64,000 bases of DNA, taken from the NCBI RefSeq assembly GCF_022201045.2, contig NC_068561.1:24000501-24064500 (forward strand), given 5' to 3'. Positions 9,799-23,000 of this stretch are shown here, in pieces (the stretch's first letter is position 1; each line of letters begins with the position of its first letter). The notes below the pieces were generated by a model, which was not told the origin of the DNA, did no database searches, and worked only from the letters and a program-made list of their open reading frames with translations. A program made the position numbers and the translations under genes. The DNA is from Citrus sinensis. Taxonomy: Eukaryota; Streptophyta; Magnoliopsida; Sapindales; Rutaceae.

Positions 9799-12700
9799 AT
9801 GTTTACACCGCAGAGGAAGGCTTGGTCGGGCTGGTCTTTGACGCCAAGAGGCGAGAAGAATGGAACCGGGTCGGTTTCGAATCCGACTACGGTTGACGGA
9901 CTTACTGGGAAGGGAAAGAGTATTGTTGCTTTTACTGAACCCAGGACTCCGCAAAACGGTGTCGGGCTAGTTGATGATGTGGAATCTTTGGCCGAAAAGG
10001 TTTCAAAGCTTGAAAATGAGGTTAGTTTTAAGTATATAAGTGAAAATTTGTCTTTTTTGAGTATGTTGACTGGTTCTCGTTTTGTTCAGTAATTTTATGT
10101 GATTGGTTTCTGTAGATTAGATGCTTTAATTAGCTTAGGATAAAGTTTAGTGTCTGATTATTTATTTATTTAGTGTTTTTTTTTTTTTTGAGGCTTGTCG
10201 ATGTGGGTTTCTGGTGTAGTCGTTGGGTAAGTGATTGGCTTAGAAATTTATTATATGATGGGATTTTGACTTGGACGGTGGAATTCTTTGACTTATTGTT
10301 TAATCGTGTTTCAGTTTTAAAGACATTCTTTCATTGCCCTTGTTGTAAGACAATGTAACAGCAATACATTTAAGCATGGTGGTGTTTTGCGGGCTTAAAA
10401 AGCAGGGACAATGGTTGAAGATGTAAACTTCTCAGAAAGAATGAAGTAGAGTTGTAATGTTACTAAAACTTAGTAGGCTTCTTGTGTTTTTGATTCCTTC
10501 ATAAAGTGAATTGATAAGCCATTCATTTTGAATTTTAATAGACTTTAGGTTAGTGATGTATAAGGAATGCTTTGTGAAGTTAGGAGTGTGTTTTGACATT
10601 TTAAAAACTTTTGGTTTAGTGATGTCTATAAGTTGCATAAGGTCATTTCTGCTGCATTCCTGTGCTTATGGGCAAGTTGCATACTTGCTAAGAGTTATTA
10701 GTTTGTGTATGCATATTTTTCTTTTGTAATTGGGGGGCAGGCATTGCCGTATCTATGTCTTGTTGTTGTGCTTAGTATTTTTCTGTTTCAGTTTCAGTTT
10801 CTCACTCTCATCTGCTAACCTTTTCCTCAGCTTTTTGAATATCAATACAATATGGGGCTTCTCTTGATTGAGAAAAAGGAGTGGTCTTCTAAGTATGAAG
10901 AACTCAAGCAGACATTTGCTGAAGCAAAGGATGCTCTTAAACGAGAACAAGCAGCTCATTTAATTGCAATAACTGATGTTGAGAAACGAGAGGAGAATTT
11001 GAGGAAGGCTTTGGGTGTTGAGAAGCAGTGTGTGCTTGATGTAAGATTACCTTTCCCTGTTTTGGTTGCCATTTTCCATATTTGATTTTTAATTCTTTCT
11101 AGTATTTTCATCTGTTGTTGTAATTTTATGCTGAAGGGGACAAGTAATTCAAAAATGAGCGTAAGCTCTTTTAAAGTATCTCCATTTTGCCTCCTTTCTT
11201 TTTCAAAAGTAAGAAATGAAGTTCTCAAAGATGATGATTATCTTGCTCTTGTTATGAATAGGAATTCACCTAAGGGATGGTGAATACTATATGTAGTAAC
11301 TTGTTAGTTTAAAATTGTCTGCCACTTGGAACCTGTGAACCTTAAGACTTCTGTGCACTTGAACTTCCTGGTATATATTTTTTTCATTTAAAGGTTGGGA
11401 TTGAGGTCTTGTGTGAATGCTATATAAAAAAAGTATTATAACTTTGTCTGTGTGTGTGTTTTAATTTTTGGAGAATGTTGTTGCTACAGTTGGAGAAGGC
11501 TTTGCGGGAGATGCGTTCTGAAAATGCAGAGATAAAGTTTACAGCTGATTCGAAGTTGGCTGAAGCAAATGCCTTGGTCACTAGCATTGAAGAGAAATCT
11601 TTAGAGGTAGAGGTAAAGTTGCGTTCTGTTGATGCCAAGGTAGCTGAGATAAACAGAAAGAGTTCTGAGATCGAGAGGAAGTCACACGAGTTGGAATCAC
11701 GAGAAAGTGCTCTACGTATGGAGCGTGCATCTTTCATTGCTGAGTATGCTCAAGTCTCCTGACATTTACTGTTTCTATATTGAATGCATTTGCACTTTTT
11801 ATCGTCTGTTTGTATACGTAGTTTAAATGCCATTTTGCATTTAATTTTTGAACTTGGTATATTTTTTCAGGCGAGAAGCATATGAGGGCACTTTCTCCCA
11901 GCAGAGGGAGGACTTGCGAGAATGGGAAAGGAAATTACAAGATGGAGAAGAGAGGCTAGTCAAAGGTCAAAGAATTGTTAACCAAAGAGAGGAAAAGGCA
12001 AATGAAAAAGAGAAGATTTTTAAGCAGAAAGAGAAGGACCTTGAAGAGGCACAAGAGAAAATTGATGCAACCAACTTAAGTTTGATGAGGAAAGAAGATG
12101 ATATCAACAAAAGACTAGCAAATCTTATTACAAAAGAGAAGGCAAGTGTTTTCATGCTGTTCTATGATGAGCTATTGTAAATCTGGAATGTATTAGTATT
12201 GTTATGATGATATGGGCTTTTCATAATGGACGCAGGAATATGATGCTGCTAGGAAAAGCTTAGAGATGAAGGAGGAGGAACTACGTCAATTGGAAGAAAA
12301 GCTTAATGCAAGAGAAAAGGTATACCTTTGTGATGAATTTTTTTTTTTTGGGGGGGGGGGGGGGGGGGCCTGGTTTCTAGGCATATTTACCCAGTTTATT
12401 TCCTCTTTTCTTTGCCCTTGGTAGAGTAGCAGCCATGTTAATTGTAACAAATTTATTTGCGTGCAAGAACCAGAATAATGATTTATTGTTTAAATCACGC
12501 TATACAATAGAATTTAGATTTGAATTATTATTAGTTATGCTTTTTCTTGCTTACTTTCTTTTGATGTTCATTTAAATTCTTTCCATTGAATTTTGCAGGT
12601 TGAAGTTGAGAAGCTACTCGATGAACATAAAGCAAGTTTAGATGCAAAACAGCGTGAATTTGACTTAGAGATTGAGCAAAAGAGGAAAGCTTTCGATGAT

Positions 12701-15575
12701 GATCTCAAGAGCAAGGTGGTTGAAGTTGAAAAGAAGGAAGCTGAAATCAATCACAAGGAGGAGAAAATTGCGAAAAGAGAGATGGCATTGGAAAAGAGAC
12801 TGGAGAAATGTAAGGATAAAGAGAAGGATGTGGAATCAAAATTGAAAGATCTGAATGGAAGGGAGAAGACAATGAAATCTGAGGAGAAGAACTTGGAGAC
12901 AGAGAAGAAACAACTGCTTGCTGATAAAGAAGATATCTTGACTGAGAAGGCTGAACTCGAGAAGATCAGGGATGCAAATGAACAACAGTTGTTGAAGATT
13001 TATGAAGAGAAGAATCAGCTGAGAATAAGTGAAGAAGAAAGGGCTGAATATCTCCGCTTGCAATCAGAATTGAAAGAGCAAATAGGAAAATGCAGGCTTC
13101 AGGAAGAAATGCTTTTGAAGGAAGCTGAGGATTTAAAGCAGCAGAAAGAGAACTTTGAGAAAGAGTGGGAACAATTGGATGAAAAAAGAGCTGAAGTTGA
13201 AAAAGAACTGAAGAAAATCAGTGAACAGACAGAAAAACTAGAAAAGGAAAAACTCTCGGAGGAAGAAAGGATAAAAAGAGATAAACAACTGGCAGAGGAC
13301 CATATAAAAAGGGAGTGGGAAGCTCTTGAAGTGGCCAAAGAATCATTTAAGGCCACCATGGACCATGAGCAGTCGATGATAACGGAGAAAGCCGAAAGTG
13401 AGAGAAGGCAGCTGCTTCACGATTTTGAGCTTCAAAAAAGAAAACTCGAATCTGATATGCTGAATAGACAGGAAGAGTTGGAAAAAGATTTGAAAGAAAA
13501 GGAGAGGTTGTTTGAGGAAGAAAAAGAGAGAGAATTAAGCAATATTAATTATCTGAGAGATATAGCAAGAAAAGAGATGGAAGAAATGAAGCTAGAAAGG
13601 CTTAAATTAGAGAAAGAAAAGCAAGAAGTTGATTCTCATAGAAAGCATCTGGAAGGAGAACAAGTTGGAATTCGCAAAGATATTGATATGCTTGTTGGCC
13701 TTACCAAGATGTTGAAGGAGCAGAGGGAGCAAATTGTAAAGGAGAGAGACCGTTTCCTTAACTTTGTTGAGAAGCAGAAGAAGTGTGAGCACTGTGCTGA
13801 AATAACTTCAGAGTTTGTGCTTTCCGATTTGGTCCAGGAAATTGTAAAATCAGAGGTTCCTCCTCTTCCACGGGTGGCTAATGATTATGTCAATGAGAAG
13901 AAAAATAGTGAGATATCTCCAGATGTTTTAGCTTCAGGATCTCCTGCTTCTGCTGGAACTATATCTTGGCTCCGTAAATGCACTTCAAAGATATTCAAGT
14001 TATCTCCTAGTAAGAAGGATGAGAATACTGTTGTTCGTGAATTGACTGAGGAGACACCTTCATCTGGAGGACAAACTAAGTTACAAGAATCATCTAGAAG
14101 GTTAGGTCAGACTAACGAGCCAGACTTATCTTTTGCTATTGTAAATGATTCTTTTGATGCTCAAAGGTTCCATTCTGAGACCAGCACCAGGGAGGTTGAA
14201 GCTGATCAACATAAGCAGGTTGATGGGCAGAACAACTTAAATGGTAAGGCCCCAGAAGTTCAGGAAAATTCCCAGCCTTCTGATTTGAATCATGGTCGGC
14301 AGCCTCGGAAGAGAGGCAGGCCTAGAGTCAGTAGAACACGATCAGTGAAGGCAGTTGTCCAAGATGCGAAGGCCATTCTTGGGGAAGGTTTTGAATTAAC
14401 TGAGAGTGAGAATTTAAATGGGAATGCTGATGATTCTGTCCAAGAGGCTGCTGAAAGTCGGGGTGAACCTAGTCTAGATGATAAAGGAACATCCAGAAAT
14501 GCACGAAAGCGGAACCGTGCTCAGTCATCTCAAATAACGACAAGTGAGCACGATGTTGATGATAGTGAAGCACAGTCAGGGAGTGTTGTGGTGGGCCAGC
14601 CCAGGAAGAGACGGCAAAAAGTTGATCCAGCAGAGCAAACACCAGTTCCAACCCGATATAATCTCCGGCGACCCAAAACGTAGGTTTTCAAATTTTGTCT
14701 CAGCTGCATACCTAGTGTGTCCCACCAAAACCCAAAAAAAAAAAAATTGTGGGCCTTATAACCTTGCACCCCTTATTGTACATAAATTTCAAGCATTGTC
14801 ATTATTGTTTTCCATTTGGCTTGCTTCCATGAATGACCTCGCTGTGCATGAATACATATGCAACAGTTAAGTTGACTGGCTGGTATGCGTGTCTGGGCAA
14901 CTAATATTTATCTGTTAAATGGTTTGCAGAGGAGCCCCTGCTGCAGCTGTGTCTGAACCAAACAAAGAAAAGGAAGAAGTGTCTGAAGGTGTTCGAGGAG
15001 CCTTAGAAGATGAAATTGTCAACTCCAAAGCTGCTCCCCCAAATTCAGTGGGTGTCTTCAGCGACAATGGCAGAAGCTCACAATTAGTGAGGGTAAGGCC
15101 CCTAACTCTGTGAAACTAAAGAAATGGTATTGTTAGATTGGTTTGTGTGTTCTTTACGGCTTATGGAATGCCTAGTAATGTTTCACTTATGATTGTCAGT
15201 ATTTTGATTTTGGATGCTTTTTTGGTTTTATTGAGATCGTTCATTGGAGTCTTACATGATTGCACAATGCCGAAGGTCTTTGATTTTCTGAACTGAATTT
15301 GATATAATTTTTCCTACACTTTTATGTGATAGTGTGGAGCAGTCGACAACAAGGATGCATCAAAACAATTTGTTGAGAATATGGCATTGACAATGAGCGA
15401 AGAAGTGAATGGAACACCGGAAGGAGCAGGAGATTATGGTGATGCGGATGAGTTCAGGAGTGAATCCCCTGGAGAAGATGCTTCTGGGTTCGATGGTGGT
15501 GATAGCGATGATGAGTGTGAACATCCTGGTGAAGCCTCAATAGGAAAGAAGATCTGGACTTTCTTCACAACATAA
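9799..15575 (+). CDS. CRWN1: CRWN/LINC nuclear lamina-like coiled-coil protein (NMCP1 type)
   Basis: Exons: 9799-10020, 10831-11040, 11490-11743, 11871-12141, 12236-12319, 12599-14679, 14930-15092, 15333-15575, encoding 1175 residues. The N-terminus [17 protein letters not shown] is the conserved head of plant NMCP/CRWN proteins. Residues about 60-740 are nearly uninterrupted heptad-rich Glu/Lys coiled coil. Then come Ser-rich linkers, basic nuclear-import-like clusters (RKRGRPR near 916; RKRNR and RKRRQK further on), an acidic stretch and the conserved C-terminal [10 protein letters not shown]. The family lines the inner nuclear envelope as the plant functional counterpart of lamins, setting nuclear size, shape and heterochromatin organisation. 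Two upstream ORFs precede the start. The intron after exon 4 appears to begin with GC rather than GT, and the next intron holds a 19-G run. The CRWN1 rather than CRWN2/3 assignment rests on sequence feel and on the HAC2-like neighbour. Confidence 0.94.
12338..12368 (+). repeat. T12-G19 homopolymer junction in a CRWN1 intron
   Basis: Twelve T (12338-12349) run directly into nineteen G (12350-12368), starting about 20 bases after the splice donor of the fifth intron. A G run this long could form a quadruplex in the pre-mRNA. It is also prone to length error in assembly. Confidence 0.9.
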
Positions 15576-17705
15576 TGTTGCTGAGTTCTGTTCACCATTT
15601 TGATTGCATAAAATTTGTTAGGTTTGCTGTTAGGATTTCTTTGAAAGAAGTGTAGTAATGTGTATTAACAATTTGAATGTAGTAATGACCGCGAGGTCTT
15701 TAATCTAGAGAATAAGGGGGTTGGGAATTTGTTTGCCCTCTTACTTCTCTTCTTTAGAATTCGGATATTGGTGGTGCTGTTTTAATCATTTTAGTACAGT
15801 CCTAGATAGATTTTAATGTGGCAATGACCAGTGGCTATTTGTTTATGACGGGGGTGTAGCTTCCTCATTACCTCAGAACTTGCTTGTACCTAGAGTTTGT
15901 ATTTCACGTTCTACGGCAATGATTGTTTGATATTATTCTTAAAATGCCATTTTCTGTGTCCTTTGTCCGCTTGACTGCTTATAGCCAATGACGTTTAAGG
16001 CAGTTGTCCGGATTTGTCCCGACCTTGGAGCTGCTTCCCCTCCGGACATGGGCTTGTCCCAAACCGGATCCTGAGGAAAGGCTGAGATTTGAACCGGCCT
16101 GGAAAAGAACTTGAACTGGGCCAAGCCGCAATGCCGGCCTGACAAACTCCTCTTTGGTTCTCAGTCCGAGCAAAACGGATTGGGGTTTTCCACTGAACTT
16201 TATTTGGGCAGGTTTGCCCTTTTAGTTTCACGTGAATTTAACAAATTCTCTGTGTTTTTCAGATTTTTTTTTTTTTAAAAAAAATTTCAAATAATTTTTT
16301 TGAGAATTCGTAAAAATTAATTTTGGTTTTCAAATAGACTTTTTTTTTTTTTTTTTTTGGTCTAGTTTTACTAATATCTATGCATATGTAAAAATCTAGG
16401 ATGAAATTTAGCACCATTGCGAAATCTCTATTTAAAAGTCCAAAATCGTGTGCTATAACATTTAGTCTTGTGCCCAAAATAGCTTTAAACAAAAAAAAAA
16501 ATTCTTTTCAAAAAACTAAGCTCTCTTAATTTTGTGGATTTTTTGACTTTCAAAAATTCATAAAATTATTTCAGACTTCTAAATCAACTCTTATTTATTC
16601 CTACAGTTTAACTTCATTAATATCAATGTACAAGGAAGAAAACTAGCTTGAACTTCAAAACCATTGCAAAATCACCATTTAAAGGCCCAAAATCATGTGC
16701 TAGCCTTTGGTTTGGGTATAAAAAAGTTCGTGTTTTTTTTTTTAAAATCAAAATTCTATTTATACCAAAAAAAGACCTCCCAATGAGTTTCACATCATCC
16801 GACAAGTTCTCATAATTTTTTGACTTTTTTTTTTAAATATTTTTTATTTTTTTTTAAATTCATAAAATTATTTTTAGTCCTCCAAATTCACTCCCATTTT
16901 CCCCTATAATCGAGTTTCACCAATATTTACGTGGTACATAGGGTAGCATGAGATTCAACACAATTGCATAATCGCCCTTTATACGTCTAAAGCCGTGCAT
17001 TATATACCCTTTAGTTTTGGACCTAAACTAGGTCCCGGAAAAAAAATTAAGTTTTTTTTTTTTTTTAACCAAATCCATATTTTGCCACAGAAATGCCTCT
17101 CTAAAGGTTTCACATCAATCCATATATATATATATAACCTTTCTGGGAGATTCAGGCGGGGTAGCTCGACGACCGGGACGTTGCCCTGTAGCTTCGGGTC
17201 GGGTTCAAGAGGGTTTGCTAAGCCCAGCAATTGCATCCCCTTTATTTGGTTTTCAAAATTTATGGTTCACTAGAAAACTTATTTCTCGTTATACTTCCTA
17301 TATAAACCAATTATTTATTTATTTTTTTTGGTCATTTCCTTTAGAAACAAGTTACAGAAAAATCATTAGATCAATTATTGAGACGCGATGATTCTCGAAC
17401 TTAAAAATTCTCAGTAAACAAACATGGATTTATAGAACGTGCTATCGTGATCCACTGCCTTTACATTTTAATTTAATCGTTGATTCCGTATTTCTTCTTC
17501 CTTCATCATTTCTTAAGATTTGGAATATATTTATACTCATATACAAAATAAATGGGAAAAATCCAAACATGCCTAGTCTAGATTGTTGAATTTCGAAATC
17601 TACAACAAAACCACAGGGGAGTCCTTGATAATTACACCAGAGAAGAATAATAACTAAAACTGGGGCGCTTCAGACCGTCTGTTTTGGGTTTTGTTGTTAA
17701 TGAAT
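15576..17705. other. Convergent intergenic region between CRWN1 and HAC2-like genes
   Basis: The first few hundred bases are the CRWN1 3' UTR. From about 16000 to 16200 there is a GC-richer patch with no intact open frame of known type. It is followed by a degenerate repeat array (16290-17030) and a second GC-rich patch (about 17140-17235). The last ~400 bases are AT-rich and include the 3' UTR of the HAC2-like gene on the minus strand. No gene is supported here. Confidence 0.6.
16290..17030. repeat. Degenerate direct-repeat array, about three units of 240-310 bp
   Basis: A block resembling ATTGCGAAATCTCTATTTAA then AAAATCGTGTGCTA recurs three times, at about 16418, 16663 and 16962. Each block is preceded by a TTTACTAATATC-like segment (about 16365, 16608, 16914) and spaced by poly-T and AATTCATAAAATTATTT. 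Units are diverged, with indels in the homopolymers. No coding content is seen. Confidence 0.65.
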
Positions 17706-20057
17706 TTACCAAGTCCTGCGATGGCTGCTGCTTTGGGCAAGTCCTGCTCTATCTTTACAATTGGGACTATCCCCTCGTTTCCAGCATCCCACCACGGCTT
17801 CAGCATTCCACTGCTTCAAATCCCTGCAGATTTAACATGAAAATTAACAATCAAGTTAATGTTTTGGACGAACTTATTAAACAGACACAAGGTTTGGAAG
17901 AATTTCTTGAAAGAGAAGTATTAACGTACTTGCAACGTGGTACCCTGCAATCAAGTTCTTTACAGCGCCTTGAGTGCATAGTCAGCAGCAACCATATCTT
18001 TCTACAGTGCTGACAACCCCCGGCGGTTCGAACATTACAGCTGCGTGCATGGTAAAACAAAGTTTTCATTTGAAGGCATTTTGGGTAAGAGCAGCCCTTG
18101 CTTTTGGTTAAGCTACATTGAGAGGCATGTTGTAGGAGATTCATCAGTTGTGTTTTCTGCAGTGTTAAATTAACTTGTGAGTGAATATAAGTGTCCGGGT
18201 TTCTTCCTGCCTGCAACGCTTTCGTCTGTGCCTCTCTACTCTCAGTCCCACCATCAACTGCAGAAGAACGCTGGGTCAACTTATGGATATGCAAAGAATT
18301 GCCCTTTTCCTGATAGCATGCAGTGCAAACTTCAAACTGCGGGCAGGTCTCACACTGCCAGCACTGGTCTATTACAGTGTCCTTGCGGCAAAGGCAGCAG
18401 ATGCTCTCAGCTGTGAGCATGCTTGAATTGTGTAGATGATGCAGGATCATCATCGAAGAAAACTTAGCCCGGCGAAGTGTGTCAAACTGATAATAATTTT
18501 TCTGACAAAAACTCAAGAAAGCATTCCTATTTTCAAATAAAGTATTATCCGTAATAACATCCTTATCCCTGGTATGACATGGCACATCATCCACCATAAC
18601 CTGAAAAAAAAAAATTATATATATACGCATGCGCGCGTGCGCACAAAAGATAAGCTAAAAATGCCAGACCATTACAGAGAGAGGGATGACTGAGATTTGA
18701 GATATGAATTCACCTTACTGAGTGCATGCTTTTCTTTGCCATTTAAAGTGTGGATGTCCTCACCGTTGAGGTTTCTTTCAGCATCATGGCATCTGCAACA
18801 TGAAAGGAAGAATAAGAATTGTGTTCTTTGATCATCCTGTGCACCGTAGATTCATGGAAGAACAGACATTTTGCCAACAACGGGATCAATCTTAAAATAG
18901 TTTTTTCATGTTAAAGCTAATAACATAAGAAAAGTAATTTTGTAAAATTATGCCCTTGCACACATTTGTGCAACATGGCTCTTTAAGTGACTTAATTCTT
19001 TGCACAGGGCCTCTGTTATCTACTAGTGAAAACAAAGCCTCCAATTTATATTAATATTGTATCACACATTAGCTTTGCATTCTCAAGAGGATACAAGAAT
19101 CTGAAACAGTGATAAATTGAAGATGATTAGATTTGATAACTTAAACAGAATTGAGAACCTGAAGAAAAGCATGGACATAAGTATAAAAGCAGAAAGAACA
19201 GTTCAATTAAAGACGTGGACATGAGTATGAAAACAAAATTTAAGAGGAAGAATTATTACCTTTCACATAGCTGGAAATATTTGCACTGACTGCAAAACCA
19301 TCGGTGCCTATACAATATCACTTCATGACAGTGTGAGCAAACAAATTGCAAGTGGACAACGATGAAGTCCTCCTTAACAGGGAAGATGATTTGTCCCAGC
19401 TATAGAAAGCAACCAAAACAAAAAAAGCAAGATTAATTCGGTCAAAACCACGTTGAAATAATTCAATAACTCTTAGCCATTGCACTACCGCTGGCTGAAA
19501 ATGTCCAGATAATTGGTTTGACCCCATATAGACCTTAATTTGCATGCTCACTAATTCCTATTGGCTATTTAGTCATCATTCGAGGCAAAGCAGCACATCC
19601 AAACGATAAGAATTATGGCATCTAGTGATTATAACATTCAAAAAGGTGAAGTTGAGAAGAGAAATTACTTTTTGCATAAATAGAATATCTTTAGCAGCAT
19701 TGCTAGAAGGATCTGCATGTCCCATGGCCTTTAACATTCTCTTTGTCATTGGTTTCTTTAACTTCTTATGAAAGTCATCTCCTCTTTCTTGTTCAATGCT
19801 CTTGATCACACCTTCAGCGGCTCCAGACCAATAGTCACCGTCAAAATACGGCAAACGAGCTGCTGTTACTTTTGAATGTTGTCCAGTTGGAATGAAAAAT
19901 TGATCATATAAATTAGAGATACCAACAACAATTTTTTCTTCAGCTGCTTTTCTTAGCATTGATCGATACCTGCACATAGAAAAGTTCTTAAACAAGAAAT
20001 ACACAGAGAGAAAATCAATAGTTATAGGAATGCAGGTACATGATTACAACAATGGGG

Positions 20058-20089
<32 letters not shown>

Positions 20090-23000
20090 CCACTGTCGCA
20101 GCTTGTCAGACTTGGGAGTTTTCTGCATCTCCGGATGGCAGTATAAGATATAATCTTCTCCCTTTACAGGGGGACAGGCCCATATATAGCAGGTTGCAAA
20201 ACCCCGTTTTTTACTGTATTCAAGGTATCCTATCTGATGAAAGAAACATAAGCAATCAATCTTCCAATTTTACGATATAAAATTAAGTTGGAAGATGTCA
20301 AACAAGTAGAATAATAAGAATTACATAATATACCAATATTTCATGGTAAACAAAGGTACGAAGAGTTTTCCCAGCTGCAGTTTCTGTCTCAGGCCTAAAG
20401 TACTTCACCGAATCAAGATATGAGATATAAACACAACGTTGATTTGGGTGACTGCATTCTGAACCAAACTCCTGGACATACATGCCGAAAAGGCATACAT
20501 CCACCCCTTCAATCTTCTGAAACAATAAAATCACCTGAAATGGGAGAAGGGCAGGCAGGTTTTCTCAGAAACAAGATAACAAATATACATGAAAGCACAA
20601 TAAGAGGCAAATTACAGAAACCACAAAATGTTATCTCATAAAACACTTAACTGAAAATTCATCTAACCTTTAATCTGTACGGGAACTCTGTAGGATAATT
20701 AGCTTCATGAAAGATATCTAGAAATTGCTGCTTCACTTTTAACTTCTTGTCAACAGATAATACAACTCTAACAACGAGATCTTCTGCCGTCGGAACCTAG
20801 TAATGGCATCATGTATTATCAATTAAGCAGCATAATGAAATTATAGAGCAAACAGGGAAAATAAAGAATGAGAAAGAAAACAGGGAAAAGAAAAATAGAC
20901 AATCATCTTAAAGAAAGCAATTACTGGAAGAACAATAGCATCATCTAAAAACCGAAAATATAGCATTTCCTAACAAAAACCTAGATCTTAGTGGGTGAAA
21001 GTTAATTTAATTCTTTTTTTTTTCCCCTCTAGAATACAGATTGTGACACAGACATTGACCGGTGGAATTCATCAATGATCTTTTCATTTAGGGTTTTATG
21101 CTTGTATTTATTTATCCTGAAAACCATTTTTCAGTAATTTATGATGTATATGCAGAATACAAATTGCTGCTATATAACACAAACATGTTAAAGATCCTTC
21201 GGTGCAATTGGCAACTTACCTCATCAAGGTTCTTTCCGGAAACATTTGCTTTCATTTTTCTCTCCTCCTGGATACGCGTGAAGAGTCTTTGCTCTAAGTG
21301 GTCACTAAGCATGGTGCTTGGTAGATCTTTTGCAGCAAAAAATGTGCTTTCTGCTAAGAGCAAATGGTCCCCAGTTTCTATTTCTTTTAAGCGGCATTTG
21401 GGACAGATATATTCAGCTTTTCCTTCTGTATCTCTTTTGTTATTATAGAGAGCACATATCTGGTGTTGCCAACCTTGACATTTATCACACAGAACCCACT
21501 GAAAGAACACAACAGGCATAGGAAGTGAATCTTTTCATTATTTTGTAGAAATAGCAGGAAAAAATATGAATTAAAACTCAGCTTACCGCTTCTTCTATAT
21601 CCTCATCATTCTTTCTCTTATACATCTTTGCCTTGGAAAAGGAAATTCCATATAATGAAATTTTCCCACCTCGAGATTGTTTATAGCATGACTTACAGAA
21701 ACAATGCCGCATGCCATTTTCTTCAGGTGTGCTGTAGTATATGACATAGCGCTTAATGTCAGCACCACAATATGAACAATATATTGGTGTTGGAGCCAAT
21801 AAGAGCTTCTCTGCTTGACACAGCTGGCAAGAATTGTCGCTGAGAGTGTTTGTAGTTTTATTTCCTTTTTCCTCCTTCAATGCACTCTATTTCAAAGAAG
21901 ACGCTCAAGCATATAAGTGTTTGTTTATAAACAAAGTATATTTGCAGCAATTAAAGGTTTGAAATAAAAATATCAAAGACAAAAACTTGCCAACAAGTTT
22001 GTAAATTGTAACTACCACCTAGTCTGCCAGCTCAGTGCAAAAGTATCTATATTTACAGTGCACAAATTAATGGTTTGGAGGTAACTATGCAAAAATAACA
22101 GAATTCAAGCAGAAGCAATGGACTTATTATTTAAATTTTTAATTCGTAGATATCTAGATGCTTAAGGTTTAGGGCCAGCAGAAATCAGGAATCACATGCA
22201 AACAAGTTGCTGGATCAGTAAATGGTGATAACATTGCTTTATTTTCCCAAGTAAAGAAGTTTTTCAAAATGGGGATAAAACAAAGAACACGCAAATGACA
22301 TCATGTACTAACAATGAGATAAAAATGGAAAAAAAAAAAGAAACAAAAATATTAGCAAGGGAGTATACAATGATGTACGAACCTGGCTAACCAACTGCCT
22401 AAGATTTGATATATGCGCCCTTAATTGTTCTGCTGTGAAAAAATCAGTTAGGGAAACACCATTTGTCCTGGGATTCCTCAATTTTAATGGTTGCCCATTA
22501 TCAGCTTCTTGTGCAATAAGTTCATTTTTTGTCCCAGGCTTGGTCAGATCAGACTCAGTCCTGACTGGTACTGCAACACATTCACTTTTAATCTCTGGGT
22601 TGGTCTCATTCAGCTTTGCCCTGACCAGTACCTCATCCTCTTTACAACCAGCACCACACGCTTCATCAACAGACACAACACTGGACCTCAATCTGTTAGA
22701 CAATCTGTTAGAATCTAGGAATATATCCGCTATATCACCACCACTACTCAGGTCCTCCTCCATCTTACTACCGAAATTAAACTCCTCTGGAGTAAACACT
22801 TTCTGGGAGTTCAACATGCAATAATGATCAACAATGCTATTTCTAGTCCCTTCAAAAATAGTAGAATCTTTTGCAGGATTTCTAAGTAGTTCCATGTCCA
22901 GCTCTCTGACCTCAGAATTAATAGATTTAGGAGATTCAGGCAACTGCTGCAAGGGTGGAACTGCTCCAAAATCAAATGACTGAACTTGTAATGGATCCAC

